From assembly GCA_043742785.1 (NCBI GenBank), contig JAYTXU010000020.1:1-9139 (forward strand): a stretch of 9,139 nt of DNA, written 5' to 3'. Every line of letters starts with the position of its first letter. The stretch's first letter is position 1. The DNA is from JACQCF01 sp043742785 (GTDB lineage: Bacteria > Omnitrophota > Gorgyraeia > Zapsychrales > Fredricksoniimonadaceae). A model generated the notes under the pieces. The model did no database searches, was not told the DNA's origin, and saw nothing but the letters and a program-made list of their open reading frames with translations. The position numbers were made by a program, and so were the translations under genes. Positions 1-6,704 of the stretch are shown piece by piece.

Positions 1-209
1 ACAATTAAAGAGAAAAGTAACTAGTATTAGCAGTCTCATTAACAACATTTTAGGCGTTCCCTCGTTCGAGCCGATTATCCCCTATCTCTCGGGATCAATG
101 ACCCTTTAGGGTCATTGCTGGGTTCGTCTCATATATATAAAGTAAATCATATAAATATGAGAAAACAAGGCCGTTTGGAGCTTTTTGAGGAAACGTTTTC
201 TAAAATAAA
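1..209. other. Non-coding left flank, no supported gene
   Basis: This stretch lies downstream of the ORF6N gene. I see no convincing coding sequence. The only longer open stretch is plus-strand bases 2-109, which runs in from outside the window, has no visible start and is built largely from the foldable element. An AT-rich inverted repeat has arms at 128-134 and 155-161. No clear intrinsic terminator for the minus-strand operon is visible here, so the operon may end outside the window or by another mechanism. Confidence 0.5.
67..126. repeat. Compact foldable intergenic element (nested stems)
   Basis: In an AT-rich gap with no gene, this 60-base stretch is visibly GC-richer and can fold as a closed unit. 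Bases 96-104 pair perfectly with 109-117 (9 bp, loop TTTA). Bases 77-81 pair with 91-95 (5 bp). An outer helix 67-72 with 121-126 (one G-U if read on the plus strand) encloses both. No run of T follows on either strand, so it does not look like an ordinary intrinsic terminator. It could be a dispersed palindromic repeat of the genome or a structured RNA. No known RNA family is recognised. The pairing is seen directly; any function is unknown. Confidence 0.4.
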
Positions 210-722
210 TTACAATGAATTATCTACAATGAAGCCAATTTTAGTCTTTTTATAACCATCATCTGGGATAACAATCATTTTCTTAATAACATCAAAGACA
301 ACTTTAAACTGAGAATCATATTTCTTTTCCAATTCTTCAATCTTATCCCTAAGATCCTTATTGGTTAGCATAATTTCACGTAACTTTGTAAAAACACGCA
401 TAATTTGAATATTAGCTTGAATTGCTTTCTTAGAATTAAGCACACTTGAAAGCATGGCAATTCCCTGTTCAGTAAAAACAAAAGGTAATGCTCCCCCCAA
501 AGATCTTCTAGAAGCTATCACATTTTGTGATAGCAAGATTCTTATCTCTTCTTCACTTAATTGAAAACAAAAATCATCAGGGAATCGATCCCTATTACGC
601 TTAACTTGTTGACGTAAGGCAATTGATTTTACTCCGTACAATAAAGCAATATCACGGTCCAACATTACCTTCTGCCCACGAATGAAATAAATCTTACTTT
701 GAATTACCTCTGAAGATATCAT
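210..722 (-). CDS. ORF6N domain-containing protein (putative DNA-binding)
   Basis: This is a 170-residue protein of the ORF6N family. The domain spans about residues 5-115. Recognisable segments are the opening IYFIRGQKVMLDRDIALLYG, then RNRDRFPDDFCFQLSEEE, then a LPFVFTEQGIAML block (79-91) and an IMRVFTKLRE block (107-116). A helical, charged coiled-coil-like tail follows (about 118-150), and the protein ends in a KIGF segment usual for the family, so it looks full length. ORF6N domains occur in phage antirepressor-like proteins and in many chromosomal proteins whose targets are unknown; DNA binding is inferred. The ATG start overlaps the ATPase stop as ATGA, and GAGGG sits 7 bases upstream (730-734), supporting this start and translational coupling. 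Its presence in a pilus operon is unexpected. It may be a regulator, or simply a passenger that took the slot where a platform protein is often encoded. Confidence 0.88.
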   Translation of the reverse strand: MISSEVIQSKIYFIRGQKVMLDRDIALLYGVKSIALRQQVKRNRDRFPDDFCFQLSEEEIRILLSQNVIASRRSLGGALPFVFTEQGIAMLSSVLNSKKAIQANIQIMRVFTKLREIMLTNKDLRDKIEELEKKYDSQFKVVFDVIKKMIVIPDDGYKKTKIGFIVDNSL

Positions 723-2335
723 CCTAAAACCCTCACAATCTCATCCAAACTTGTGACCCCGCTTTCAATTAAACGCCTTGCATCCTCTAACATTCCAGGA
801 TAGCTGCCATCTTTCAATAATCTCTTTAATCCTACCAAATCCCCCTTTGCAGTCAATTCACTAATGTTCTCAGTAATCAACATCACTTCCGCCACAACCA
901 CCTGCCCCTTAAACCCATTCCTGCAAGCATCACAACCTTTAGCTACAAAAACCTCTTGCTCTATTTCATTCAAGTATTTTGTTTGACCTTCTGAAACATC
1001 TCTTCTATTAACCTTCTTATTTTCTTTACAAATAGGACAAAGTTTACGAACCAATCGTTGAGAGATGATCATTGAAAGATGATCCGCCAAATGAGTAAAA
1101 GGTAAACCTAAATCATGTAAACGTAAAATTGCATCAAAAGCGCGATTAGTATGAAGAGTAGAAAAAATCTGATGGCCAGTCATCGCTGCACGCAAAGCCT
1201 CTTGAGCTGTCTCTTCATCACGAATTTCACCAATTAAAATAATATCAGGATCATGTCTTAAAAACGCTCGGACAGATTTAGAAAAACTAATGCCTCGCTT
1301 TTCATTCACTTGAACCTGCGTCATAAGGGGAAGCTGAATTTCAACAGGATCCTCTACAGTCACAATCTTAGAATCAATAGACTTAAGATGATTAAGCATG
1401 GCATAAAGAGTTGTCGTTTTTCCACATCCCGTAGGCCCAACAACCAAGACAATACCTTCCGGCTTCCCCAATCCCTCCTCGATCAATTGCCAAGACCTTG
1501 GGCCATATCCCAACTGAGATAAGGCCATCGCTGAACGGCCCTTATCTAAAAGACGCAAAACAAGCGCTGATCCATAAATCGAAGGAATATGAGAAACCCG
1601 AATATCGATGGAACGATTCAATTGCTGATGAAGAAATTTAGCATCGTGAAAATGTCCAAAATCACTGATGGTCACTTCAGATTTATGAAAGATGATATTA
1701 ACAATTCTTGACAAACATTTAAGTGGTAGGGTTTCAACAAAGTTTAGAATCCCATCAATACGAAAACGGATCTCTATCACTTTCTGAGAAGGCTCTATAT
1801 GAATATCGCTCGCTCTTTGAGCAATGGCCTGATTTAAACAATTCTCAAACCATCTATTCCAATCATCTTCAGCCAGTAATTTTGTATTCTCTGAAACACC
1901 TCTATCTTTTTGATTCCTAGATAATTCTTCAAGAGCTCCTCGTAAATGATTCTCCACTCCTACAGCAAAAGAAGGCTGAAAACCTAATTCTTGAATAATA
2001 TGATCTGTTGTTTGAGTATCATTAGTACGAGATAAAACAAAAACAATTCCTTCTTCATTTTTATGCGGAAAAACCATTCTATCTAAGAAGAAATCGATAC
2101 CAAACAAATCTAACATCGACTCATCAAGCAGATAATTCCCTTCAAAAACATTCCAACCCACCTGAAAAGCAATAGCCTTAGCAATGGAAGCTTCATCAGC
2201 AAAATTATAATGACAAAGCAATTGCCCTAATCGTTGTCGGCCATTATTCTTCTGAACACTCAAACAGAAATCCAGCTCATGAGTTCCAATAACACCTTGT
2301 TTCAATAAAATATGCCCTAGACGTTCATTATTCAT
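719..2335 (-). CDS. GspE/PilB-family type IV pilus / type II secretion assembly ATPase
   Basis: This 538-residue cytoplasmic hexameric-type ATPase would power pilin or pseudopilin assembly. Residues 5-58 hold two RLG-led repeats resembling the MshEN cyclic-di-GMP module. The N2 domain begins around RASDIHIEP (174-182). The motor shows Walker A GPTGCGKT (300-307), an Asp box around VTVEDPVE (325-332), Walker B DIILIGEIRDE (364-374) with Glu370, and a His box near GHQIFSTLHT (387-396). Cysteines 433/436 and 468/471 form the CxxC...CxxC zinc site typical of GspE/PilB and absent from PilT. Length and all motor motifs are intact. The start overlaps the preceding stop by ATGA, and the stop overlaps the next start the same way. 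It could equally be named PilB, MshE or GspE; the upstream pilus genes favour a pilus role. No PilC/GspF partner lies next to it in this window. Confidence 0.95.
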   Translation of the reverse strand: MNNERLGHILLKQGVIGTHELDFCLSVQKNNGRQRLGQLLCHYNFADEASIAKAIAFQVGWNVFEGNYLLDESMLDLFGIDFFLDRMVFPHKNEEGIVFVLSRTNDTQTTDHIIQELGFQPSFAVGVENHLRGALEELSRNQKDRGVSENTKLLAEDDWNRWFENCLNQAIAQRASDIHIEPSQKVIEIRFRIDGILNFVETLPLKCLSRIVNIIFHKSEVTISDFGHFHDAKFLHQQLNRSIDIRVSHIPSIYGSALVLRLLDKGRSAMALSQLGYGPRSWQLIEEGLGKPEGIVLVVGPTGCGKTTTLYAMLNHLKSIDSKIVTVEDPVEIQLPLMTQVQVNEKRGISFSKSVRAFLRHDPDIILIGEIRDEETAQEALRAAMTGHQIFSTLHTNRAFDAILRLHDLGLPFTHLADHLSMIISQRLVRKLCPICKENKKVNRRDVSEGQTKYLNEIEQEVFVAKGCDACRNGFKGQVVVAEVMLITENISELTAKGDLVGLKRLLKDGSYPGMLEDARRLIESGVTSLDEIVRVLG

Positions 2336-2892
2336 ATCAAATAAAGCTCCTCTTCTTCTCCATTATTATATTTAATAACGATACTTTGAGATTTAATTGC
2401 CCCCACAAGAAATCCTTCTACTTTCTCACCTTCTATAACATTGAAATGCACCCCATTAATATTTAAGACAGCCTTCTTCTTAAGAGCACTCTCAAAAATT
2501 CCAATCAACTTTAGCTTAAGGCTGCTAAAACTTGTATCAGAGATTGATCTTGCTCCAGACAAAGTTGCCCCCTCCTCTTCCTTATTTAATTGAGCCATTT
2601 TCTGTTCGATTTCTTTTTTCTTAAATTCTAAATTAGCTCTTTCTAAATCAAGATTAAGAAGTTTAATATCTTTTATCTTGTCATTTTCTTCTCTTATAAA
2701 ATCTTCCATCTTTGCATCATCCGAGCCTTCATTAGATATTAATGAATTTTTTTGAGACATGTCTTTTGATTCTTTATTAATATCAACACTGGCATTGAAT
2801 GATTCTTCATCATCGATTAACGATACTTGATTAGCTTGCGCTTGATTAATCAAAAAAAACGCCCAAACAATAATAATCATTAAATAGTTCAT
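2332..2892 (-). CDS. PilP/GspC-like periplasmic alignment protein
   Basis: This 186-residue exported protein has a Sec signal peptide MNYLMIIIVWAFFLINQAQA, with likely cleavage after Ala20. No lipobox cysteine is present, unlike the PilP lipoproteins of type IVa systems. Residues 21-75 are acidic and probably disordered. Residues 75-107 form a charged helix (LLNLDLERANLEFKKKEIEQ), as in R64-type PilP proteins. Residues 125-186 look like a small beta-rich domain of the PilP/GspC homology-region type (KLIGIFESALKKKAVLNING, then a repeated short-strand pattern), which in these families contacts the secretin. GGGAGG lies 5 bases before the ATG and supports the start. It overlaps its neighbours by 4 bases at both ends. 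The assignment rests on gene order, topology and this C-terminal pattern; sequence similarity is modest. Confidence 0.68.
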   Translation of the reverse strand: MNYLMIIIVWAFFLINQAQANQVSLIDDEESFNASVDINKESKDMSQKNSLISNEGSDDAKMEDFIREENDKIKDIKLLNLDLERANLEFKKKEIEQKMAQLNKEEEGATLSGARSISDTSFSSLKLKLIGIFESALKKKAVLNINGVHFNVIEGEKVEGFLVGAIKSQSIVIKYNNGEEEELYLI

Positions 2893-3389
2893 ATTTCCCT
2901 CCCATAAAGTTGAAATTCTGACTCTAGATAATTATCTTTCTGCACAACATAAATCATCTTTAGTGGAAAAGAAGATTCAATCCTTTCTAAAATTACATAC
3001 GCCGTCATAAATTGTTCAATTTCTTTAAGATCATAAAAATTAAGATGCAACAAAACACCTTCTATTCCAGGCCAAGATGTTTGTTTAATTGATTTAGAAA
3101 CAATCCCTTCTTTATCTAAATCTTTTATTTTTAAAGAAATTTTTGTATTGTAATACCTACTCATTTTGTTTATCTGTTCGTTTAAATCTTGATAAGATTC
3201 TTCAATCGAATGGATTTGAACAGAAGGCAGACGCTCTACTTCTTTTAACCTGTATTGATCATTCTTAATTTCTTCCTCTAAAATCAAGGTTCCGCTCTTT
3301 AAATACTTTACATTCTGCCAAATTCCAAAAGCTTGAATAATAAGCCAAAAAAACAACAACAAAGAAAAAACAAATATAATCTTTCTCAT
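2889..3389 (-). CDS. PilO/GspM-like inner-membrane alignment protein
   Basis: This 166-residue bitopic protein has the topology MRK, then a hydrophobic segment (about 4-23), then a periplasmic coiled-coil region (about 30-85), then a small alpha/beta domain (about 105-166). That architecture is the PilO/GspM plan, in which the C-terminal ferredoxin-like fold pairs with PilN/GspL. It sits between a PilM/N-like and a PilP-like gene, the usual place for PilO. Sequence identity cannot be judged by eye, and the call is based mainly on architecture and position. AAGG lies 9 bases before the ATG, and the start overlaps the upstream stop by ATGA, so it should be coupled to the preceding gene. It could alternatively be described as an MshJ-like protein. 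Confidence 0.65.
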   Translation of the reverse strand: MRKIIFVFSLLLFFWLIIQAFGIWQNVKYLKSGTLILEEEIKNDQYRLKEVERLPSVQIHSIEESYQDLNEQINKMSRYYNTKISLKIKDLDKEGIVSKSIKQTSWPGIEGVLLHLNFYDLKEIEQFMTAYVILERIESSFPLKMIYVVQKDNYLESEFQLYGREI

Positions 3390-4603
3390 CTCTCAGCGCC
3401 TTTTTGATTAATATTTAAGACAACCCTTTGTCCTAAAGCTTTTCTTAAAACAATAGAAAAAACCTTTGCTTGGGAGAATAAAGACAAATATTTAAATTTC
3501 TCTTGATTTACATATTGATTCTCTAGATAAACCTCTCCTTGAAAAGACCAATGGTTCTTAGAATCTTCTTGAAAACCAATCGAATCAATCAGGTATCCTG
3601 CGGGAAGAGATTTTAGAAAATCATAATAAACTTTACTGTACTCAATCGGTTCGCCCTGAGACAAAATGCTCAGAAATCTATCTTGATAAACACTATTTAA
3701 TTGAACCTTCAAGAAGTCTGCTTGTTTTTGAAAGATTTGATTCTGCTTCTTTACTTTATTATCTAAAAATTGAACTGTCATATAAGAAAGCCCCCCACAT
3801 AAAACAAGAATCATACTAAGAACCCAAGTTCCTAAACGTTTTCTCCATAACTGACTCTTTTTCTGTTTTAGAATTTCCTGTGCCGGAGAAAATCGAATGG
3901 CAAATTTAGCTTGCCTTAATCCCTCTAAAACTGCAAAAGGAACATTCATATGAACTGTGTTTTCTTCTAATAAAAACCCTTGTCTTACAAAACTAGACAA
4001 CCACTCTTGATTATTAGAAATCAAAACAAAAGAAATATCACAAGACTGCCCTTGACTAGAACGCTCTAATAAATAATTCTGCCAAGAGCGCTTAATTTCT
4101 GAAATCATATAACTTGTATCCTTCATCCCAATCTTCCTAGAACTACTAAAACACCCTCCTTCAAAGAAGGTTAATACCGTCTGATTTCTTAAATCATCTA
4201 AATAAGCAATGCATGGATAAGAATCTAACAAACCTTTAGATTTTAGGAAAGCACGTAAAGCTAACCCGTAAGGAACAAATTTATCTATGTGAACGCCAGT
4301 ACAATAACGATAAATCTCCTCAATCCTGTTTTTTTTAGCTCCGATAACTTGAAAGGTATTATCTGAAACTCTTTCTTGAGCTAAAAAATAACTTTCATCA
4401 AAAACAGAGTTAATAAAATCTTCTTTAGCAGCAAGACTACGCTCATCAGAAAATGACACTAATCTTGTTTGATAATCTAAAAAAGCTACATCAAGATCTT
4501 TAATCCTAGATTTCAGATTACGATCTAGCTCCTCTAATCCATAAACACCAAGCTCTCCATCAACATCGATATAAACCCAATCATCAATGAGTGTATAGGC
4601 CAT
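3386..4603 (-). CDS. GspL-like protein: fused PilM-like and PilN-like domains
   Basis: This 405-residue protein has a long cytoplasmic N-terminal part (about 1-255), one transmembrane segment (about 258-279, GTWVLSMILVLCGGLSYMTV), a coiled-coil linker (282-305) and a periplasmic domain (about 330-400). The last part has the PilN-like pattern: LPAGYLIDSIGF, then a WSFQGEVYL strand, then a closing strand VVLNI. The N-terminal part reads as a divergent actin-like PilM/GspL region. In type IVa pili PilM and PilN are separate; here they are one chain, as in GspL, MshI-like and R64 PilO-type proteins. It would link the cytoplasmic ATPase to the periplasmic alignment complex. The start lies one base after the secretin stop. 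The PilN-like half is more certain than the PilM-like half. Confidence 0.72.
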   Translation of the reverse strand: MAYTLIDDWVYIDVDGELGVYGLEELDRNLKSRIKDLDVAFLDYQTRLVSFSDERSLAAKEDFINSVFDESYFLAQERVSDNTFQVIGAKKNRIEEIYRYCTGVHIDKFVPYGLALRAFLKSKGLLDSYPCIAYLDDLRNQTVLTFFEGGCFSSSRKIGMKDTSYMISEIKRSWQNYLLERSSQGQSCDISFVLISNNQEWLSSFVRQGFLLEENTVHMNVPFAVLEGLRQAKFAIRFSPAQEILKQKKSQLWRKRLGTWVLSMILVLCGGLSYMTVQFLDNKVKKQNQIFQKQADFLKVQLNSVYQDRFLSILSQGEPIEYSKVYYDFLKSLPAGYLIDSIGFQEDSKNHWSFQGEVYLENQYVNQEKFKYLSLFSQAKVFSIVLRKALGQRVVLNINQKGAER

Positions 4604-4604
4604 A

Positions 4605-6158
4605 CTAACCTCTCTTAGGAGTGATAAAAATAACTAGTTCTTTCTTACTATTGATATCTTCTGAAAATTGAAACAATTTGCCTATAAAAGGAATTTTAGA
4701 AATAATCGGTACATTTTGTTCATTCTTCTGGTGATTAGACGTAATTAATCCTCCGATAGCCACCGTTTCCCCTTCTTTCACCTTAACCAAGGTATTGATC
4801 GATTTTGTAGTCGTCTGTGGAGCTTCAATGGTTGTATTACCTGATGTAATGGAACGAATCTTATCAATCGTTGTAATGACAGGAGCAACCGATAAGTAGA
4901 TCTGATCACCAACAATATTCCCTAACAAACGCATCGTTACGCCTTCTTGTACCTGAGAAGTAGATACAGAAGTAATCGTCCCTGTTTGGGTCACTTGTAA
5001 TGTTGAATGATTCACAAAACTCTGTGTGGATCCCACTTGAATAACAGCCACCTGATTATTTAAAATTTTAACCCTAGGCTGAGAAACAATTTCTACATTT
5101 CCCTGCTTAGACAAAGCATCGATGACAATCCCTATTCCACTCTTACCCACTCCAGATCCTACCTTAGAACCATCCCCTGTAATCTTAAGCATGGGACCGC
5201 TTGAGAAATTCTCAGAAGCAAAATTAGTAACCATCCCTAAACTATTGAAGGTCTTTAAATTATTCGCTAAGGCATTCCAATCCACCCCAAAATGATTTTC
5301 CTTATTTAAAGAAACCTCAACCACCTTAACATCCACTTCAATTTGCTGAGTAACACGGTGATTCAGATCTTCAAAATATTTCCCTATTCTCTCAAGACTT
5401 AATGGGGAATCCGTCACAATAGCGATTCCTGCCGATTTATTAACAGAAAACTTTCCCGCAGGAGAAAGCAGGGCTTTGAGATTTTCTTTAACATCACCCC
5501 AAAAAGAAATTCCTGATGATTCATTAGAAACCACGATCTTTGTTCCTAATTTAATCTGCTGACTTGCGCCTTCATTATTAGAAGTTCCGCTTGTACTTGT
5601 GTTATTTGATTGATTCGATGACTCAACAGAAGATTCGTTACTGGTTAAATCATTAAAACTCTGAGTCAGAGGCGGCAAAACAATATGAAATACTTGCGTC
5701 TCTATTGCTAAAATAATTAAATCACCATCTTGTAATTTAAACCCATACCCCAAAGAATAGAGAATTGTATTTAAAGCTTTTCCAATTGTCACCTCTGATA
5801 AGTCAATGCTCACTTCTTTATCTTCGACACCAGGACCTAAAATTAAATGACAAGAAAGAACATCTTCTAGTGGCTTTAAAACTTCACTTAAAAGCAGGTG
5901 ATCTGATTTTAAAGTTATTTTCTCAAAGAAAGCCTTGGGTAATGGCAACGCATTCTCTTTAATCGTTTCTTCGATCTTTTGAATAGGATCAGGCAAGATT
6001 TCTTTTGATAAGGATTGGTTTTTTTGACTATTCCATTCTTGTTGAATAATTTTTAACTTATCAGTTTCATTCATCATCTGATGAGGCATGGCCCATGCTC
6101 TTAGGCAAGGAAGTAAGATCGGCAAGATCCATATCCATAGAAGTACTTTTTTTCTCAT
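4605..6158 (-). CDS. Outer-membrane secretin of a type IV pilus / type II-like system
   Basis: This 517-residue protein would form the outer-membrane gated channel. A Sec signal peptide (1-23, ending LRAWA) precedes mature residues; there is no lipobox, unlike R64 PilN. An N0/STN-like domain lies about 80-150 (SDHLLLSEVLKPLEDVLSC, then IGKALNTILYSLGYGFKL). A Ser/Asn-rich linker covers about 168-200, followed by an N1-type ring domain (about 215-285). The secretin core has IVSQPRVKILNNQVAVIQVG (357-376), KVKEGETVAIGGLI (459-472), the signature VPIISKIPFIGKLF (483-496) and a terminal ELVIFITP strand (507-514). The protein stops directly after the core, so no C-terminal S-domain for pilotin binding is present. 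AAGGA lies 6 bases before the ATG (6165-6169). The first 92 bases overlap the lipoprotein gene in another frame. It is closest in plan to MshL/PilN-type secretins. Confidence 0.93.
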   Translation of the reverse strand: MRKKVLLWIWILPILLPCLRAWAMPHQMMNETDKLKIIQQEWNSQKNQSLSKEILPDPIQKIEETIKENALPLPKAFFEKITLKSDHLLLSEVLKPLEDVLSCHLILGPGVEDKEVSIDLSEVTIGKALNTILYSLGYGFKLQDGDLIILAIETQVFHIVLPPLTQSFNDLTSNESSVESSNQSNNTSTSGTSNNEGASQQIKLGTKIVVSNESSGISFWGDVKENLKALLSPAGKFSVNKSAGIAIVTDSPLSLERIGKYFEDLNHRVTQQIEVDVKVVEVSLNKENHFGVDWNALANNLKTFNSLGMVTNFASENFSSGPMLKITGDGSKVGSGVGKSGIGIVIDALSKQGNVEIVSQPRVKILNNQVAVIQVGSTQSFVNHSTLQVTQTGTITSVSTSQVQEGVTMRLLGNIVGDQIYLSVAPVITTIDKIRSITSGNTTIEAPQTTTKSINTLVKVKEGETVAIGGLITSNHQKNEQNVPIISKIPFIGKLFQFSEDINSKKELVIFITPKRG

Positions 6159-6477
6159 AATTATTCCTTTGTTGTGTTTTGATTGGGTAAGCAGGGCTTA
6201 TAATCCACTCTCCAGGCTTTATAATTACCAATTCATCATGCTCAGGGATCATGGCACCACTGCTTAAATGAGCAGGAACCTTGACTTGCTGAACGAGGGG
6301 AGAACTCCAGTGATAGTAGGGAAAATTTCCACCTTGAAACTGGCTAGCCACCTGCTTGACTTGTTCCTGCACGCCATTTCGATAGCCTTGTTCATATACA
6401 TCTTTTTTGTGATGGTACCCGCATCCTGTTAAAATAATAAAACCAAAAATAAGAATGTAATTTCTATAAAAGCGCAT
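6067..6477 (-). CDS. Small outer-membrane lipoprotein, first gene of the pilus operon
   Basis: This is a 136-residue lipoprotein of unknown family. The signal peptide MRFYRNYILIFGFIILTGC carries a clear lipobox (LTGC), so Cys19 should be lipidated. The following residues are not Asp, which is compatible with outer-membrane sorting. The body has aromatic and proline-rich patches (GGNFPYYHWSSPLVQQVKVP, then ELVIIKPGEWIISPAYPI), and the C-terminal 30 residues are charged and low in hydrophobicity. The ATG at 6477 is preferred over an upstream TTG at 6525 because GGAG sits 7 bases before it and the signal peptide begins exactly there. The gene is promoter-proximal, and its last 92 bases are shared with the secretin start. 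Position suggests a secretin-associated or pilotin-like role, which is inference only. Confidence 0.8.
   Translation of the reverse strand: MRFYRNYILIFGFIILTGCGYHHKKDVYEQGYRNGVQEQVKQVASQFQGGNFPYYHWSSPLVQQVKVPAHLSSGAMIPEHDELVIIKPGEWIISPAYPIKTQQRNNYEKKSTSMDMDLADLTSLPKSMGHASSDDE
6165..6169 (-). promoter_or_regulatory. Ribosome binding site of the secretin, inside the lipoprotein gene
   Basis: AAGGA lies 6 bases before the secretin ATG at 6158. It supports that start even though it places the start 92 bases inside the preceding coding sequence. Confidence 0.65.
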
Positions 6478-6484
6478 AGGCTCA

Positions 6485-6488
6485 CTCC
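6485..6488 (-). promoter_or_regulatory. Ribosome binding site that fixes the lipoprotein start
   Basis: GGAG on the minus strand, 7 bases before the ATG at 6477. It is part of the perfect 8-bp palindrome CTCCGGAG (6485-6492). Its spacing rules in favour of this ATG over the TTG 48 bases upstream. Confidence 0.7.
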
Positions 6489-6548
6489 GGAGATAAATAA
6501 AACTTAGGGGAATTAATAAAGGCAATTAATTAGGGAAATTTTTACACC

Positions 6549-6567
6549 AAACCTAGGGGATAGGTTT
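6549..6567. promoter_or_regulatory. Inverted repeat in the operon leader
   Basis: AAACCTA (6549-6555) and TAGGTTT (6561-6567) are perfect 7-bp arms around a 5-base centre, lying about 16 to 34 bases after the predicted transcription start. Related CTAGGGG-like motifs recur at 6501-6511 and, weaker, at 6528-6536. It could be an operator or an RNA hairpin in the leader. No U-tract follows, so it is not a terminator. Confidence 0.4.
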
Positions 6568-6589
6568 CATTTATTGATTTATTTGCAAT

Positions 6590-6618
6590 AATATGTCTTA
6601 TTAATCAGAAATTGTCAA
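6590..6618 (-). promoter_or_regulatory. Predicted sigma-70-type promoter of the pilus operon
   Basis: On the minus strand a perfect TTGACA -35 box (6613-6618) is followed after 17 bases by CATATT (6590-6595, 4 of 6 matches to TATAAT). Transcription would start near 6583, giving a leader of about 105 bases before the lipoprotein ATG. It is the only good promoter-like pair seen in the gap between the pilin terminator and the operon. Prediction from motif match only. Confidence 0.55.
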
Positions 6619-6671
6619 GAGTATTTTTTGATTTATTATCAATTTTACTATTTTGGAAATTTTGATAATCA

Positions 6672-6704
6672 GATCTAAGACTTTTAAGATCATGATCTAA
6701 GACT
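6672..6704. repeat. Pair of 11-bp direct repeats, 22-bp period, upstream of promoter
   Basis: GATCTAAGACT occurs perfectly at 6672-6682 and 6694-6704, exactly 22 bp (about two helical turns) apart. A weaker related stretch starts another 22 bp on, at 6716. The spacer includes the 12-bp palindrome AGATCATGATCT (6687-6698). Relative to the predicted transcription start the perfect pair lies at about -90 to -120, a normal place for an activator. The repeats are seen directly; an activator role is inferred. Confidence 0.5.

Noticed and set aside
57..80. TTCGAGC resembling a tRNA T-loop
   Set aside because: The flanking bases do not form a five-pair T-stem, and no acceptor, anticodon or D arms could be built around it on either strand.
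2..109. Plus-strand open frame entering from the left edge
   Set aside because: It has no visible start, no family pattern is recognised, and its 3' half coincides with the foldable GC-richer element, so it is probably a chance open frame.
128..161. AT-rich inverted repeat (CTCATAT/ATATGAG) as a terminator of the ORF6N gene
   Set aside because: The stem is weak, with a 20-base loop, and no T-run follows on the minus strand.
1310..1920. Plus-strand open frames inside the ATPase gene (1310-1522 and 1723-1920)
   Set aside because: They are antisense to conserved ATPase coding sequence, show no domain pattern and have no independent signals.
5765..5962. Plus-strand open frame inside the secretin gene
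   Set aside because: It lies antisense to the N0 domain coding region and has no recognisable protein features.
6478..6525. Upstream TTG start that would lengthen the lipoprotein by 16 residues
   Set aside because: It would put a proline-containing extension before the signal peptide and has no better ribosome binding site. The ATG at 6477 has GGAG at ideal spacing and begins the signal peptide exactly.
6478..6583. Cyclic-di-GMP riboswitch in the operon leader
   Set aside because: It was considered because the ATPase may bind cyclic-di-GMP, but the conserved GEMM-type sequence blocks are not present.
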